The position numbers and the translations under genes are program-made. From Catenulispora acidiphila DSM 44928 (lineage in GTDB: Bacteria; Actinomycetota; Actinomycetes; Streptomycetales; Catenulisporaceae): a DNA stretch of 64,000 nucleotides. This document shows, in pieces, positions 31,758 to 40,101 of this stretch. Location of the stretch: positions 7,440,001-7,504,000 of the forward strand of contig NC_013131.1 of the NCBI RefSeq assembly GCF_000024025.1, written 5' to 3'. Numbering within the stretch: the first letter of the stretch is position 1; every line of letters starts with the position of its first letter. A model generated the notes under the pieces. That model saw only the letters and a program-made list of their open reading frames with translations, did not search any database and was not told where the DNA came from.

Positions 31758-32603
31758 CTATCCGGTGGTGGCTTGGCGAATGGTGAACTGCTGCACTGCG
31801 AGCCGGACGCCCTGCCCCCACACCTGGTCGGTGAAAACGCCCAGGCCGAAGGAGAACTGAGCGGGCACCGCGATCTGGGCACGGAGCCCGTTGTCACGCT
31901 TGGCGAACCGTGCGGCCTGCTCTCCCGGCAGCCGCAGCCCGAGCTCGTCCACGGCCAGGACCTGCTCGCCGCCGACGGACCAGCGCGCGGTGCCGGCCGG
32001 GGCGTCGTAGAGGATCGCGAGGTCGTGATGGTCGCCGGGCTCGCGATCCAGAACCGGTACGGCGTAAGAGAATCCGGCCCAGTCCGTACCTGGGAACGCC
32101 AGGCGCTCATAGACCGCGAAGACGCAGCGGTCGGTGACGATGAAGTCGAGCACGATCCCGGTCGGCCGGTCCACGCAGATCAGCACGGCCGCGCCGCATT
32201 TGAGCTCGCGGTGCGGGTCCGGCACGGAATCGCCGTACGGATGCCGGTCCAGGCCGAAGCCCTGGGCCGAGATCGTCGCCGACACCTCGGTCCGGCCGGC
32301 CGCGTCCGGCGGCGGGACGTCGGCGAAGGCCGCCCAGCGCAGGTGGTCCATCTCGCCGAGCGGGCCGTCGGTCGGGCTGAAGGCCGGCTCGCCGGTGTCC
32401 GGGTCGGTGTGCGCGGGCACGACCACGAGCCCTGCGGACCCCGTGCTCACGACGCCGTCGCCGTCGGGGAGCCCGGCACCGGCCGGCCGCAGCCGCCAGG
32501 ACCCCGGGGCGAGGGCAGAACCGGCTCGGAAATCGTCCCGGAACACCACGCGCCAGGACGCGGCGATCGGGTCGGCGGCTTCGGCCGCGCTGCTAAAGGC
32601 CAT
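31758..32603 (-). CDS. DUF6081-like protein 1
   Basis: 281 residues from ATG 32603. Beta-rich and lectin/concanavalin-like in feel: VVFRDDFRAGSALAPGSWRL, VVPAHTDPDTGEPAFSPTDG, VLDFIVTDRCVFAVYERLAF, ARWSVGGEQVLAVDELGLRL and a final WGQGVRLAVQQFTI. It is a clear paralogue of the protein encoded at 34519, with the same order HTDP-TGEP-F, D-F-V--RVFAVYERL and GQGVRL. I know this family only as an uncharacterised one seen near aromatic polyketide genes. First gene of the leftward operon, with a SARP-type repeat array 35 bp upstream. Confidence 0.7.
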   Translation of the reverse strand: MAFSSAAEAADPIAASWRVVFRDDFRAGSALAPGSWRLRPAGAGLPDGDGVVSTGSAGLVVVPAHTDPDTGEPAFSPTDGPLGEMDHLRWAAFADVPPPDAAGRTEVSATISAQGFGLDRHPYGDSVPDPHRELKCGAAVLICVDRPTGIVLDFIVTDRCVFAVYERLAFPGTDWAGFSYAVPVLDREPGDHHDLAILYDAPAGTARWSVGGEQVLAVDELGLRLPGEQAARFAKRDNGLRAQIAVPAQFSFGLGVFTDQVWGQGVRLAVQQFTIRQATTG

Positions 32604-32637
32604 GAGACGCACCGTGGACCGCCCGGCTCGCCGTGCG

Positions 32638-32666
32638 CTCGAACCCCGGTGGAGCAGTACTCGAGT
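32638..32666 (-). promoter_or_regulatory. SARP-type heptad repeats for the leftward operon
   Basis: On the minus strand: ACTCGAG-TACT-GCTCCAC-CGGG-GTTCGAG, three heptads with an 11-bp period, 35 bp before the DUF6081-like start. Back to back with the rightward array at 32672. Confidence 0.6.
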
Positions 32667-32671
32667 GCGGA

Positions 32672-32700
32672 TCTCGAGCCGTGTTCCAGCCACCTTCCAG
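32672..32700 (+). promoter_or_regulatory. SARP-type heptad repeats for the rightward operon
   Basis: TCTCGAG-CCGT-GTTCCAG-CCAC-CTTCCAG: three heptads at 11-bp period, the spacing of SARP (ActII-ORF4/DnrI-type) sites, 65 bp before the secreted protein's ATG. Confidence 0.7.
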
Positions 32701-32765
32701 ACCGTGCGGGCATCGTCGCCCTGGCCATGCAGACCTTGTTTTCCCCACGACACACGGAGGCATCG

Positions 32766-33452
32766 ATGGGTTCGAGCACTGATACGGACGCCGGGACGAA
32801 ACGGCGCCGCGGCCAGCGCACCGCGGTGGCCGCCCTGGCCGTGGCCACGGCCACCGCGCTCGGCTCGGCCGGCGCCGGCGCGCACTCGGCCCGCACCCCG
32901 GGCTGGGCCGACGCCGCCAAGCCGGGCACGTCCACCGTCGGGACCTCCGCGTACACGTGCTTCGTGACCTACCCCGGCGGCAGCACGAACGTCCAGTACA
33001 GCCTGACGTTCACCGGTCAGGCGCCGGACCAGGTCGGCGCGCACCAGCCCTACGTCGCCGGCGTCACCTTCCCGACGATCACGCCGAACCCGGCCATCAA
33101 CGAGCGCGTCGTGGACGTGACCTTCCGGTTCCGCCTCCCGGCCGGCTCGATCCTGTTGACCTGGAAGCTCAGCGGCGGCTCGGGCGTCACCGACCCGAGC
33201 GTCTCAGTGCTCGGCGACACCGTCACGGTCGAGGCCGACGGCCCGTTCCAGGCCTCGGCCCCCTTCCAGTTCCCGAATCTCAGCCTTCTGCTGCTCTCCG
33301 GCTCGGCCGGCACCGAGTCGCTGCTCCAGGAGGGCTCGAACCTGTCGGAGCCGTCCTTCTCCTGGGAACGCACCGACCTGGACGGAACGCAGCGTCCCTT
33401 CGCCTGCTTCCTGCCCACCGGCACCACGCTGACCAGCACGACAGTCGGCTGA
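32766..33452 (+). CDS. secreted protein of unknown function
   Basis: 228 residues. A twin-arginine-like/Sec signal occupies the start (KRRRGQRTAVAALAVATATA, cleavage near GAHA/GAG-AHS). The mature part is beta-rich: YTCFVTYPGGSTNVQYSLTF, VAGVTFPTITPNPAINERVV, DVTFRFRLPAGSILLTWKLS, ending with RPFACFLPTGTTLTSTTVG and two cysteines that may pair. No catalytic motif was recognised. First gene of the rightward SARP-type promoter; its presence in a polyketide cluster suggests an extracellular or wall role connected to product handling. Confidence 0.65.
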   Translation: MGSSTDTDAGTKRRRGQRTAVAALAVATATALGSAGAGAHSARTPGWADAAKPGTSTVGTSAYTCFVTYPGGSTNVQYSLTFTGQAPDQVGAHQPYVAGVTFPTITPNPAINERVVDVTFRFRLPAGSILLTWKLSGGSGVTDPSVSVLGDTVTVEADGPFQASAPFQFPNLSLLLLSGSAGTESLLQEGSNLSEPSFSWERTDLDGTQRPFACFLPTGTTLTSTTVG

Positions 33453-33491
33453 AACGCCCACGACACCGAACCGGACAAGGAGGTGCGGGCC

Positions 33492-34439
33492 ATGACGGTC
33501 CGGCATGCCGACAAGACGCGGCACGAGATCCTGGTGCTCGGCGCGACCGGGAAACAGGGCGGATCCACCGCCCGGCAGCTGCTCAAGCGGGGGTGGCAGG
33601 TCCGCGCCTTCGTCCGGGATCCGGCCAAGGCGCAAGCGGTGGACCTGGCCGGGCTGGGCGCGACGCTGTACGTCGGCGACCTCGACGACGCCGACAGCAT
33701 CCACCGCGCGATGTACGGGGTCTACGGCGTGTTCAGCGTGCAGACGCCGCTCGGCCCGGCCGGAGTGCCCGGCGAGGAACGGCACGGCAAGCTCGTCGCC
33801 GACATCGCCGCGCACAACGGCGGCGTACGCCACTACGTCCACAGCTCGGTCGGCGGCGCCACGCGGCCCGAGGGTCTGCACTGGCGCGAGGCGAAGCTCC
33901 GGGTCGAGGAACGCGTGCTGGAGCACGGGCTTCCGGCCACGTTCCTTCGTCCGGCGTACTTCATGGAGAACCTGAACACCGACATGTATCCGCCGATCCT
34001 GGAGGACGGCGGGCTGGTCTACCGGCGAGGGCTGGCGGACGGCGTGAAGCTCCAGATGATCGCCGCGGCCGACATCGGCGTGTTCGCCGCGCAGGTCTTC
34101 GACGAAGGGCCCGAAGACGCCGTCGGGCACCATCTGGAGCTGGCCGGCGACGAGCTGACCGGCGCGGAGATCGCCGAGGCCTTCGCCCGGCACACCGGAC
34201 TGAGCGCCCGGTACGAGGCCATCGCGCCGGACGACCTGGTCAACCAGAGCCACTGGCAGGTCGAGGCATACGGCTGGCTCAACCGCATCGGATACAGCGC
34301 GGACATCCCGGCGCTGCGCGAGCGGTTCCCGGAGCTGTCGACGCTGGACAGCTGGCTTGCCCGGACCGCCTGGAAGCCCGGCGCCCCGGCCGCTGCCCCA
34401 GCCGCTGCCCCGGCTGCCGCCTCCAGCCCGCAAGCCTGA
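33492..34439 (+). CDS. NmrA-like NAD(P)-binding protein
   Basis: 315 residues from ATG 33492 with ribosome site AAGGAGGTG. Atypical SDR: EILVLGATGKQGGSTARQLL (G-x-x-G-x-x-G), RAFVRDPAKAQ (Arg for NADP), YVHSSVGGATRPEGLHWREA with the catalytic Tyr-x-x-x-Lys missing, and FLRPAYFMENLNTDMYPPIL. That is the NmrA/isoflavone reductase-like pattern. It may reduce a quinone or enol intermediate or act as a redox sensor. The tail is an Ala/Pro run (PGAPAAAPAAAPAAA). Likely the second gene of the rightward operon. Confidence 0.8.
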   Translation: MTVRHADKTRHEILVLGATGKQGGSTARQLLKRGWQVRAFVRDPAKAQAVDLAGLGATLYVGDLDDADSIHRAMYGVYGVFSVQTPLGPAGVPGEERHGKLVADIAAHNGGVRHYVHSSVGGATRPEGLHWREAKLRVEERVLEHGLPATFLRPAYFMENLNTDMYPPILEDGGLVYRRGLADGVKLQMIAAADIGVFAAQVFDEGPEDAVGHHLELAGDELTGAEIAEAFARHTGLSARYEAIAPDDLVNQSHWQVEAYGWLNRIGYSADIPALRERFPELSTLDSWLARTAWKPGAPAAAPAAAPAAASSPQA

Positions 34440-34518
34440 GCCGTCGAAAGAGTCCGGCGCCGCTGCCGGAACCGTAAGAGTCCTGATCCGCACCACCGGC
34501 TGCTAAGGCGGGGTACCG

Positions 34519-35340
34519 ATGTCCCAGCACGATCCGACCGGGCTGGAGGCGGCGCGGACCGCTTCACCGGTGTTCCACGACGACTTCCACAAAGGCTTCG
34601 CCGCCGCGGGTCCCGGCGCGCTCTGGCAGGTCCGGCCGGCTGCCGGTCTGCCCGCCGGCGACGGAGCCGTTCTCGTCTCCCCCCTCGGGCTGCACGTCGC
34701 GCCGCCGCACACCGATCCGGCGACCGGCGAGCCCCGGTTCGCCGACGCCGGGGACCAGCCGGTGCACGTGCGCTGGGCGGCGTTGGCGGCGCGCACCTCG
34801 AAGGCGGACTTCCCCGGTTTCGACGCCGTCCCGGGCACCTGGCTGGTGCTGGAGACCCAGATGTCGGTGACGCCCTTCGGCCTGGAGCGGATCGGCGCGG
34901 CCGCCGACGACCCCGCGGTCGCCGCCGCCGCGCTGATCACCACGGACCGGGAGACCGGCATGGTGTTCGACTTCATGGTCACCGGCGGCCGGGTGTTCGC
35001 CGTCTACGAACGCCTCGGCGCCCCGGACGCGCCGCACGCGGCGTTCACCTACACGGTTCCGGTCGCCGTCACCCAGCCGGGGCGCTCCCATACCTGTGTC
35101 GTCGCCTACGACGCGAGCGCCGGCACCGTAAGGTGGATCCTGAACGGAAGCAATGTACTGACAGTCGACCGCATCGGCGAACGGATGCCGGACGACAGCG
35201 CCCTGACCCGCGACAACGGCCGGCCGGCCGCGGTGTGCACCCCGCGTCAGCTGGCCGTGGGGCTGGGGATGTTCGCCGAGAAGTCGCTGGGGCAGGGCGT
35301 GCGCCTCGTGGTGCGCCGGGTGACGGTGCGGCGGGGCTGA
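34519..35340 (+). CDS. DUF6081-like protein 2
   Basis: 273 residues, paralogue of the protein encoded at 31758. VFHDDFHKGFAAAGPGALWQ, VAPPHTDPATGEPRFADAGD, MVFDFMVTGGRVFAVYERLG, VRWILNGSNVLTVDRIGERM and LGMFAEKSLGQGVRLVVRRV align segment by segment. The two copies sit on opposite sides of the divergent promoter, each beside a PPOX gene, so a DUF6081-PPOX pair was duplicated and inverted. Function unknown; retained twice in one cluster, suggesting two related but distinct substrates. Confidence 0.7.
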   Translation: MSQHDPTGLEAARTASPVFHDDFHKGFAAAGPGALWQVRPAAGLPAGDGAVLVSPLGLHVAPPHTDPATGEPRFADAGDQPVHVRWAALAARTSKADFPGFDAVPGTWLVLETQMSVTPFGLERIGAAADDPAVAAAALITTDRETGMVFDFMVTGGRVFAVYERLGAPDAPHAAFTYTVPVAVTQPGRSHTCVVAYDASAGTVRWILNGSNVLTVDRIGERMPDDSALTRDNGRPAAVCTPRQLAVGLGMFAEKSLGQGVRLVVRRVTVRRG

Positions 35341-35386
35341 CCGCCGGCCGCGCCCCGCGGCCCCGAACCCCTCGTAGGAGCCTGCC

Positions 35387-35755
35387 ATGCCGGACACCGA
35401 GCCTTTCACCGAGAGCCAGCTGGCCTACCTCGCGACCCAGCGGCTGGGCCGGTTGGCCACCATCCGCCCGGACGGCTCGCCGCAGAACAGCCCGGTCGGC
35501 TTCCGGGTCAACACCCGGCTGGGCACGATCGACATCGGCGGCATGAACATGACCGCCAGCAAGAAGTTCCGCAACGTGCGCCTCAACGACCGGGTGTCGC
35601 TGGTGATCGACGACATCGCCTCGGCCAACCCCTGGCGGGTGCGCGCCTGCGAGATCCGGGGCCGCGCCGAGGCGCTGGAGGACCCGGAGTTCCCGGCGAT
35701 CGGCGGCCCGATCATCCGGATCCACCCCACGCGGATCGTCAGCTGGGGTCTGTGA
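35387..35755 (+). CDS. PPOX-class F420-dependent oxidoreductase 2
   Basis: 122 residues. TESQLAYLATQRLGRLATIR, PDGSPQNSPVGFRVNTRLGT, IDIGGMNMTASKKFRNVRLN, ANPWRVRACEIRGRAEALED and IIRIHPTRIVSWGL. Same family as the 31312 protein but ~20 residues shorter at the C-terminus. 46 bp behind the second DUF6081-like gene, forming the second DUF6081-PPOX pair. Cofactor F420 or FMN is predicted from the KKFRNVR loop. Confidence 0.82.
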   Translation: MPDTEPFTESQLAYLATQRLGRLATIRPDGSPQNSPVGFRVNTRLGTIDIGGMNMTASKKFRNVRLNDRVSLVIDDIASANPWRVRACEIRGRAEALEDPEFPAIGGPIIRIHPTRIVSWGL

Positions 35756-35805
35756 CCGCCGGGCCGGACACCCCGCGATCCCGCCGGTGTCCGGCACCGG
35801 CGCGC

Positions 35806-35857
35806 CCGAACCGCGTCATCCGAACCGCCTCGTCCGAACCGCCTCGTCCGAACGTCC
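35806..35857. repeat. 14-bp tandem repeat upstream of KS-alpha
   Basis: CCGAACCGCGTCAT, then two exact copies of CCGAACCGCCTCGT and a partial fourth unit. It lies between PPOX 2 and the ketosynthase promoter. Confidence 0.7.
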
Positions 35858-35874
35858 AGCCCACCGATACCGGT

Positions 35875-35903
35875 GTTCGAGCCCGGCTCCAGCCCGGGCC
35901 CGG
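35875..35903 (+). promoter_or_regulatory. SARP-type heptad repeats for the minimal PKS operon
   Basis: GTTCGAG-CCCG-GCTCCAG-CCCG-GGCCCGG at 11-bp period, ending ~60 bp before the KS-alpha ATG. Same pattern as the other arrays in the cluster. Confidence 0.7.
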
Positions 35904-35912
35904 ATCCTGAAG

Positions 35913-35936
35913 GCCGCGGGAGCCGGCTCCCGCGGC
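35913..35936. promoter_or_regulatory. perfect 24-bp palindrome in the KS-alpha leader
   Basis: GCCGCGGGAGCC followed by its exact complement, 26 bp before the ATG. It could form an mRNA hairpin just upstream of the ribosome site CGGGAGGCAGG. Confidence 0.5.
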
Positions 35937-35961
35937 ATGTGGACTCCTCGGGAGGCAGGCA

Positions 35962-37227
35962 ATGACACGACGAGCCGTCATCACCGGAATCGGGGTGCGC
36001 GCGCCGGGCAGTCCCGGCGTGAAGGAGTTCTGGGATCTCCTGTCCGGCGGGCGTACCGCCACCCGGCGCATCACCTTCTTCGACCCCGCGCCCTACCGGT
36101 CCCAGGTGGCCGGGGAGTGCGACTTCGACCCGGCCGCCGAAGGGCTCAGCCCGCGGCAGGTACGGCGTCTGGACCGGGCCGCGCAATTGGCCGTGGTCTG
36201 CGCCGAGGCGGCGTTGCAGGACAGCGGCTTGGACCGTGCGGACCTCGTCCCCGAGCGCACCGGCGTGGTCCTGGGCAGCGCGGTCGGCGCGGCCAGCAGT
36301 CTGGAACGCGAGTACCTGGTGCTCTCGGACAGCGGCCGCAGCTGGGTCCCGGATCTGGGGCACCTGACGCCGCACATGGCCGACTACCTGACGCCCAGCG
36401 CGATGGCCGCCGAGACGGCCTGGACGGTCGGCGCCGAGGGCCCGGCGCTGCTGGTCTCCGACGGCTGCACCTCGGGCCTGGACTCGGTCGGGCACGCCGC
36501 CGACCTGATCGCCGAGGGGACCTGCGAGGTGGTGATCACCGGCGCGGCCGACGCCCCGGTCTCGCCGATCGTCGTGGCCTGCTTCGACGCGATCCGGGCC
36601 ACCACCTCGCGCAACGGCGAGCCGGACACCGCCAGCCGGCCGTTCGACCGCACCCGTGACGGCTTCGTACTGGCCGAGGGCGCGGCGGTGTTCGTGCTGG
36701 AGGAGTACGAACACGCCCGGGCCCGCGGCGCGACCGTCTACGGCGAGATCGCCGGCTTCGCGACCCGCTGCAACGCCTACCACATGACCGGTCTGCGGCC
36801 CGACGGCCGGGAGATGGCCGAGGCGATCCGGCAGGCGCTGGCCGAGGCCCGGACCGGGGGCGGCGAGATCGACTACATCAACGCGCACGGCTCGGGCACC
36901 AAGCAGAACGACCGCCACGAGACCGCGGCGTTCAAGCGGAGTCTGGGCGAGCACGCCTACGCCACCCCGGTCAGCTCCATCAAGTCGATGATCGGGCACT
37001 CCCTGGGCGCGATCGGCTCGCTGGAGATCGCCGCCTCGCTGCTGGCGATGCGGCACGACCTGGTACCGCCGACGGCGAACCTGCACGAGGCCGACCCCGA
37101 GTGCGACCTGGACTACGTGCCGGTCGTGGCGCGGGAGCGGCGACTGGACACGGTGCTGTCGGTGGGCAGCGGCTTCGGCGGGTTCCAGAGCGCGATGGTG
37201 CTCAAGAGCGTGCCCGAGGCGGCGTGA
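35962..37227 (+). CDS. type II PKS ketosynthase, KS-alpha
   Basis: 421 residues. Claisen condensing subunit of the minimal PKS, working with the chain length factor and ACP to build a poly-beta-ketone from malonyl units. Active-site Cys169 in [15 protein letters not shown], His309 in [12 protein letters not shown] and His346 in [13 protein letters not shown]; the Lys of SSIKSMIG is also present. Start [16 protein letters not shown] is canonical. Translationally coupled to the next gene by TGATG. A SARP-type array and a palindrome lie upstream. Confidence 0.97.
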   Translation: MTRRAVITGIGVRAPGSPGVKEFWDLLSGGRTATRRITFFDPAPYRSQVAGECDFDPAAEGLSPRQVRRLDRAAQLAVVCAEAALQDSGLDRADLVPERTGVVLGSAVGAASSLEREYLVLSDSGRSWVPDLGHLTPHMADYLTPSAMAAETAWTVGAEGPALLVSDGCTSGLDSVGHAADLIAEGTCEVVITGAADAPVSPIVVACFDAIRATTSRNGEPDTASRPFDRTRDGFVLAEGAAVFVLEEYEHARARGATVYGEIAGFATRCNAYHMTGLRPDGREMAEAIRQALAEARTGGGEIDYINAHGSGTKQNDRHETAAFKRSLGEHAYATPVSSIKSMIGHSLGAIGSLEIAASLLAMRHDLVPPTANLHEADPECDLDYVPVVARERRLDTVLSVGSGFGGFQSAMVLKSVPEAA

Positions 37228-38540
37228 TGAGTACCCTGATGAACGCCGGCGCCACCACCGCCGATGCCGCCGACGCCTTTCTGGACGCCGCGGCCGGCGC
37301 GCCCCGTACGGCCCATCCGGTGATCACCGGCATCGGGATCGCCGCGCCGACCGGCCTGGACCTGGCGGCGCACTGGACGGCCACGGTCGAGGGCCGCAGC
37401 GGGATCGTGGAGTTGGAAGGCCTTCAGGACAGCGCCTATCCGAGCCTGCTGGCCGGGACGGTCGCAGGGTTCGATGACGCCCGGCGGGTCCCGTCACGGC
37501 TGCTGCCGCAGACCGACCGCGTGACCCGGCTGGCGCTGCACGCCGCGCAGCAGGCGCTCCTGGACGCCGGTGCCGATACGACGGCGGCTTCCGACGAGGA
37601 ATTCCGCATGGGCGTCGTGCTGTCCAACGGCCAGGGCGGCTTCGAGTTCACGCACCGGGAGTTCCGCAAGCTGTGGTCCAAGGGCCCTGGTTTCGTCAGC
37701 GTGTACGAGTCCTTCGCCTGGTTCTACGCGTGCAACACCGGCCAGATCTCGATCCGGCACGCGCTGCGCGGGCCCAGCGCCGCCCTGGTCGCCGACCAGG
37801 CCGGCGGGCTGGACGCGATCGGCTACGCGCGGCGCGGTGTGCGGCGGGGCACCTCGCTGGTGCTGACCGGCGGGCTGGACTCGGCGCTGGACCCGTGGGG
37901 GTTCGCCAGCCAGCACGCGCCGGGCGACACCGCTCGGGGCGTCGGCGCGGCGTACCTGCCGTTCTCGCCGCGGGCCCGCGGGCACGTGCCGGGCGAGGGC
38001 GGGGCCGTCCTGGTACTGGAGGACGCCGAGTCCGCCGCCGCGCGCGGCGCCAAGCAGGTCTACGGCGCGGTCTCCGGGTACCGCGCGAGTTTCGATCCGG
38101 CGCCGGGATCGGACCGGCCGCCGACGTTGGAGCGCGCGATCCGCGGCGCTCTGGCCGACGCCGGGCTGGAGCCGTGCGAGGTGGACGCGGTGTTCGCCGA
38201 CGGCGCCGGAAACCCGGCGGCTGACGCGTCCGAGGCCGCGGCGCTGGCCGCGGTGTTCGGGCCGCACGGCGTGCCGGTGACCGTGCCCAAGACGCTGACC
38301 GGCCGGCTGTGCGCCGGCGGCGGTCCGCTGGACGTGGCCACCGCGCTGCTGGCGATCCGGGCCGGCCTGATCCCGCCGTCCGGTCCCACCGACGCCCCTG
38401 ATCGGCAGTACCGGCTCGACCTGGTCCGCCAGGCCCGGCCGGCCCGGCTTCGCAATGTCCTGATCCTGGCCCGGGGGCGGGGCGGCTTCAACAGCGCTCT
38501 GGTCCTCTCCGCGCCGCCGACGGCCCTGAGCCACCACTGA
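37227..38540 (+). CDS. type II PKS chain length factor, KS-beta
   Basis: 437 residues from the ATG overlapping the KS-alpha stop. Same fold as KS-alpha, but the active-site Cys is replaced by Gln191 (ALVADQAGGLDAIGY), the hallmark of chain length factors. The second-half histidines are also replaced (DGAGNPAADASEAAALAAVF; LTGRLCAGGGPLDVATALL). It pairs with KS-alpha and sets chain length. The N-terminus has ~30 extra residues ([18 protein letters not shown]...) compared with typical factors. Confidence 0.96.
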   Translation: MSTLMNAGATTADAADAFLDAAAGAPRTAHPVITGIGIAAPTGLDLAAHWTATVEGRSGIVELEGLQDSAYPSLLAGTVAGFDDARRVPSRLLPQTDRVTRLALHAAQQALLDAGADTTAASDEEFRMGVVLSNGQGGFEFTHREFRKLWSKGPGFVSVYESFAWFYACNTGQISIRHALRGPSAALVADQAGGLDAIGYARRGVRRGTSLVLTGGLDSALDPWGFASQHAPGDTARGVGAAYLPFSPRARGHVPGEGGAVLVLEDAESAAARGAKQVYGAVSGYRASFDPAPGSDRPPTLERAIRGALADAGLEPCEVDAVFADGAGNPAADASEAAALAAVFGPHGVPVTVPKTLTGRLCAGGGPLDVATALLAIRAGLIPPSGPTDAPDRQYRLDLVRQARPARLRNVLILARGRGGFNSALVLSAPPTALSHH

Positions 38541-38572
38541 CCAACCACGGACTGACCAAGGGGAGGAACGCC

Positions 38573-38881
38573 ATGACCACACACGAGATGACCTTGCAGG
38601 AGCTGCGCGACATCCTGCTGGAGTGCGCCGGCGCCGAGGAGGGGATCGACCTGGCCGGCGACATCGCCGACCGCGGCTTCGACGAGCTCGGCTACGACTC
38701 GCTGGCGCTGCTGGAGATGGCGGCCAAGATCGAGCAGACCCGCGAGGTGAGGATCCCCGACGACGCGGTCTCCGGCCTGCGCACCCCGCGCTCGGTCCTG
38801 GACCTGGTGAACAGCGAGGCGGCAGCCGTGCCGGCCGTGTCGGCCGCGGCAGCCGCGGCGACTCCGGGGGCGGACCGGTGA
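38573..38881 (+). CDS. acyl carrier protein of the type II PKS
   Basis: 102 residues. Four-helix ACP with the phosphopantetheine serine S43 in DELGYDSLALLEMAAKIEQT. MTLQELRDILLECAGAEEGI is the first helix and RIPDDAVSGLRTPRSVLDLV the last. It carries the growing polyketide. An Ala-rich tail of ~20 residues follows helix 4. Ribosome site GGGGAGGAACGCC; stop overlaps the aromatase/cyclase GTG (GTGA). Confidence 0.95.
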   Translation: MTTHEMTLQELRDILLECAGAEEGIDLAGDIADRGFDELGYDSLALLEMAAKIEQTREVRIPDDAVSGLRTPRSVLDLVNSEAAAVPAVSAAAAAATPGADR

Positions 38882-39870
38882 GCGGCGCCGACGCCTCCGG
38901 CGGCCCGGGCCCGGGCACGCCGGTGCGCACCACGCACACGATCCGGGCCTCGGCACCGGCCCAGACCGTCTACGGGCTGCTGGCCGCCGCCGGCAACTGG
39001 CCGGCGGTCTTCGAGCCCACGGTGTTCGTCGACCCGCTGGAGCACGGCCCGGTGGCCGGCGGCGTCACCTTCGAGCGCTTCCGGTTGTGGGCCACGGTGA
39101 ACGGCCAGGTCGTGTCCTGGTCCTCGCGCCGCGAACTGGACCCGGGCAGCCGGCTGATCACGTTCCGGCAGGAGCACAGCACACCGCCGATCGCGTCGAT
39201 GTCAGGGAGCTGGCACGTCGAGGAACGCGGCGCCGAGGCCAGCGACGTCACGCTGGTCCACGAGTTCACGACCGTCGACGGCAGCGAGCAGTCCGCGCGG
39301 TGGATCACCGCGGCCCTGGACCGCAACAGCACCGCCGAGCTCGGCCAGCTCGCACGGCTGGCCGCGCTGGACGCCGCGCACGAGGCCGGCGGCGCGCTCG
39401 TGGACTCCTTCGAGGACGTCTTCGACATCGACGCCCCGCCGGCGGCGGTGTACGAGTTCCTCGACCGCGGCGACCTGTGGCACGAGCGGCTGCCGCACGT
39501 CGAGGAATCGGTGCTGACCATCAGCGAGGACGGCGCGCAGCACCTGGCGCTGACCACGGTGACGCCGGACGGCGACCGGCACCACACGGCGTCCACGCGG
39601 ATCCGCGTCGACGCCTCGCGACTGGCGTACAAGCAGGAGAAGACGCCGGAGATCCTGCTCGGGCACGCGGGCCTGTGGACCATCGCGCCGCTGGACGGCG
39701 GAGCGCGGACGCGCGCCACCTCACGGCACACGTTCACGCTGCGTCCGGACGCACTGGAGCGGGTGCTCGGCGCGGGGACGACGGTCGCGGCGGCGCGGGC
39801 GCACATGCGCGAGGCGCTGGGGGCGAACAGTCGGGCGACGTTGGAGCACGCGGCGAAGTTCGCTTCCTGA
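38878..39870 (+). CDS. didomain polyketide aromatase/cyclase
   Basis: 330 residues from GTG 38878. Two START-like (Bet v1) domains: residues ~15-150 (TTHTIRASAPAQTVYGLLAA, WPAVFEPTVFVDPLEHGP) and ~170-320 (DVFDIDAPPAAVYEFLDRGD, WHERLPHVEESVLTISEDGA). This is the ActVII/WhiE-type ARO/CYC that closes and aromatises the first ring of a reduced or unreduced chain. With an ActIII-type ketoreductase in the cluster, C7-C12 first-ring closure is expected. Last gene before a strong terminator. Confidence 0.92.
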   Translation: MSGADASGGPGPGTPVRTTHTIRASAPAQTVYGLLAAAGNWPAVFEPTVFVDPLEHGPVAGGVTFERFRLWATVNGQVVSWSSRRELDPGSRLITFRQEHSTPPIASMSGSWHVEERGAEASDVTLVHEFTTVDGSEQSARWITAALDRNSTAELGQLARLAALDAAHEAGGALVDSFEDVFDIDAPPAAVYEFLDRGDLWHERLPHVEESVLTISEDGAQHLALTTVTPDGDRHHTASTRIRVDASRLAYKQEKTPEILLGHAGLWTIAPLDGGARTRATSRHTFTLRPDALERVLGAGTTVAAARAHMREALGANSRATLEHAAKFAS

Positions 39871-39884
39871 TTCGTGGCGCGGTG

Positions 39885-39929
39885 CGGCGGGACGCTCGGC
39901 CGGGTGCGTGGCGGCCGAGCGTCCCGCCG
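39885..39929 (+). terminator. terminator of the minimal PKS operon
   Basis: Perfect 17-base arms (CGGCGGGACGCTCGGCC and complement) around an 11-base loop, 14 bp after the aromatase stop. Confidence 0.85.
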
Positions 39930-40021
39930 TTGCTGTGGCCGCTTCGCTGTGGTCGCTTTGCTGCGCCACTTCGCCCTCGCCGCTTTGCTGCGGCCGGTCG
40001 GGGACGTGGGCCCCTAGCCGC

Positions 40022-40039
40022 TGTCGAGCGCCGTTCCAG
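40022..40039 (+). promoter_or_regulatory. SARP-type heptad repeats before the monooxygenase gene
   Basis: TGTCGAG-CGCC-GTTCCAG, two heptads at 11-bp period, 62 bp before the GTG at 40102. Confidence 0.6.
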
Positions 40040-40101
40040 CACCGGGCGCGAGGCTGGTTCACCAAGAACCCGGCTCCGCCAAGACCTGCAAGGAGTGCGA
40101 C

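Noticed and set aside
35806-35857. 14-bp repeats as additional SARP boxes
   Set aside because: Period is 14, not 11 or 22, and the units do not contain TCGAG or TCCAG.
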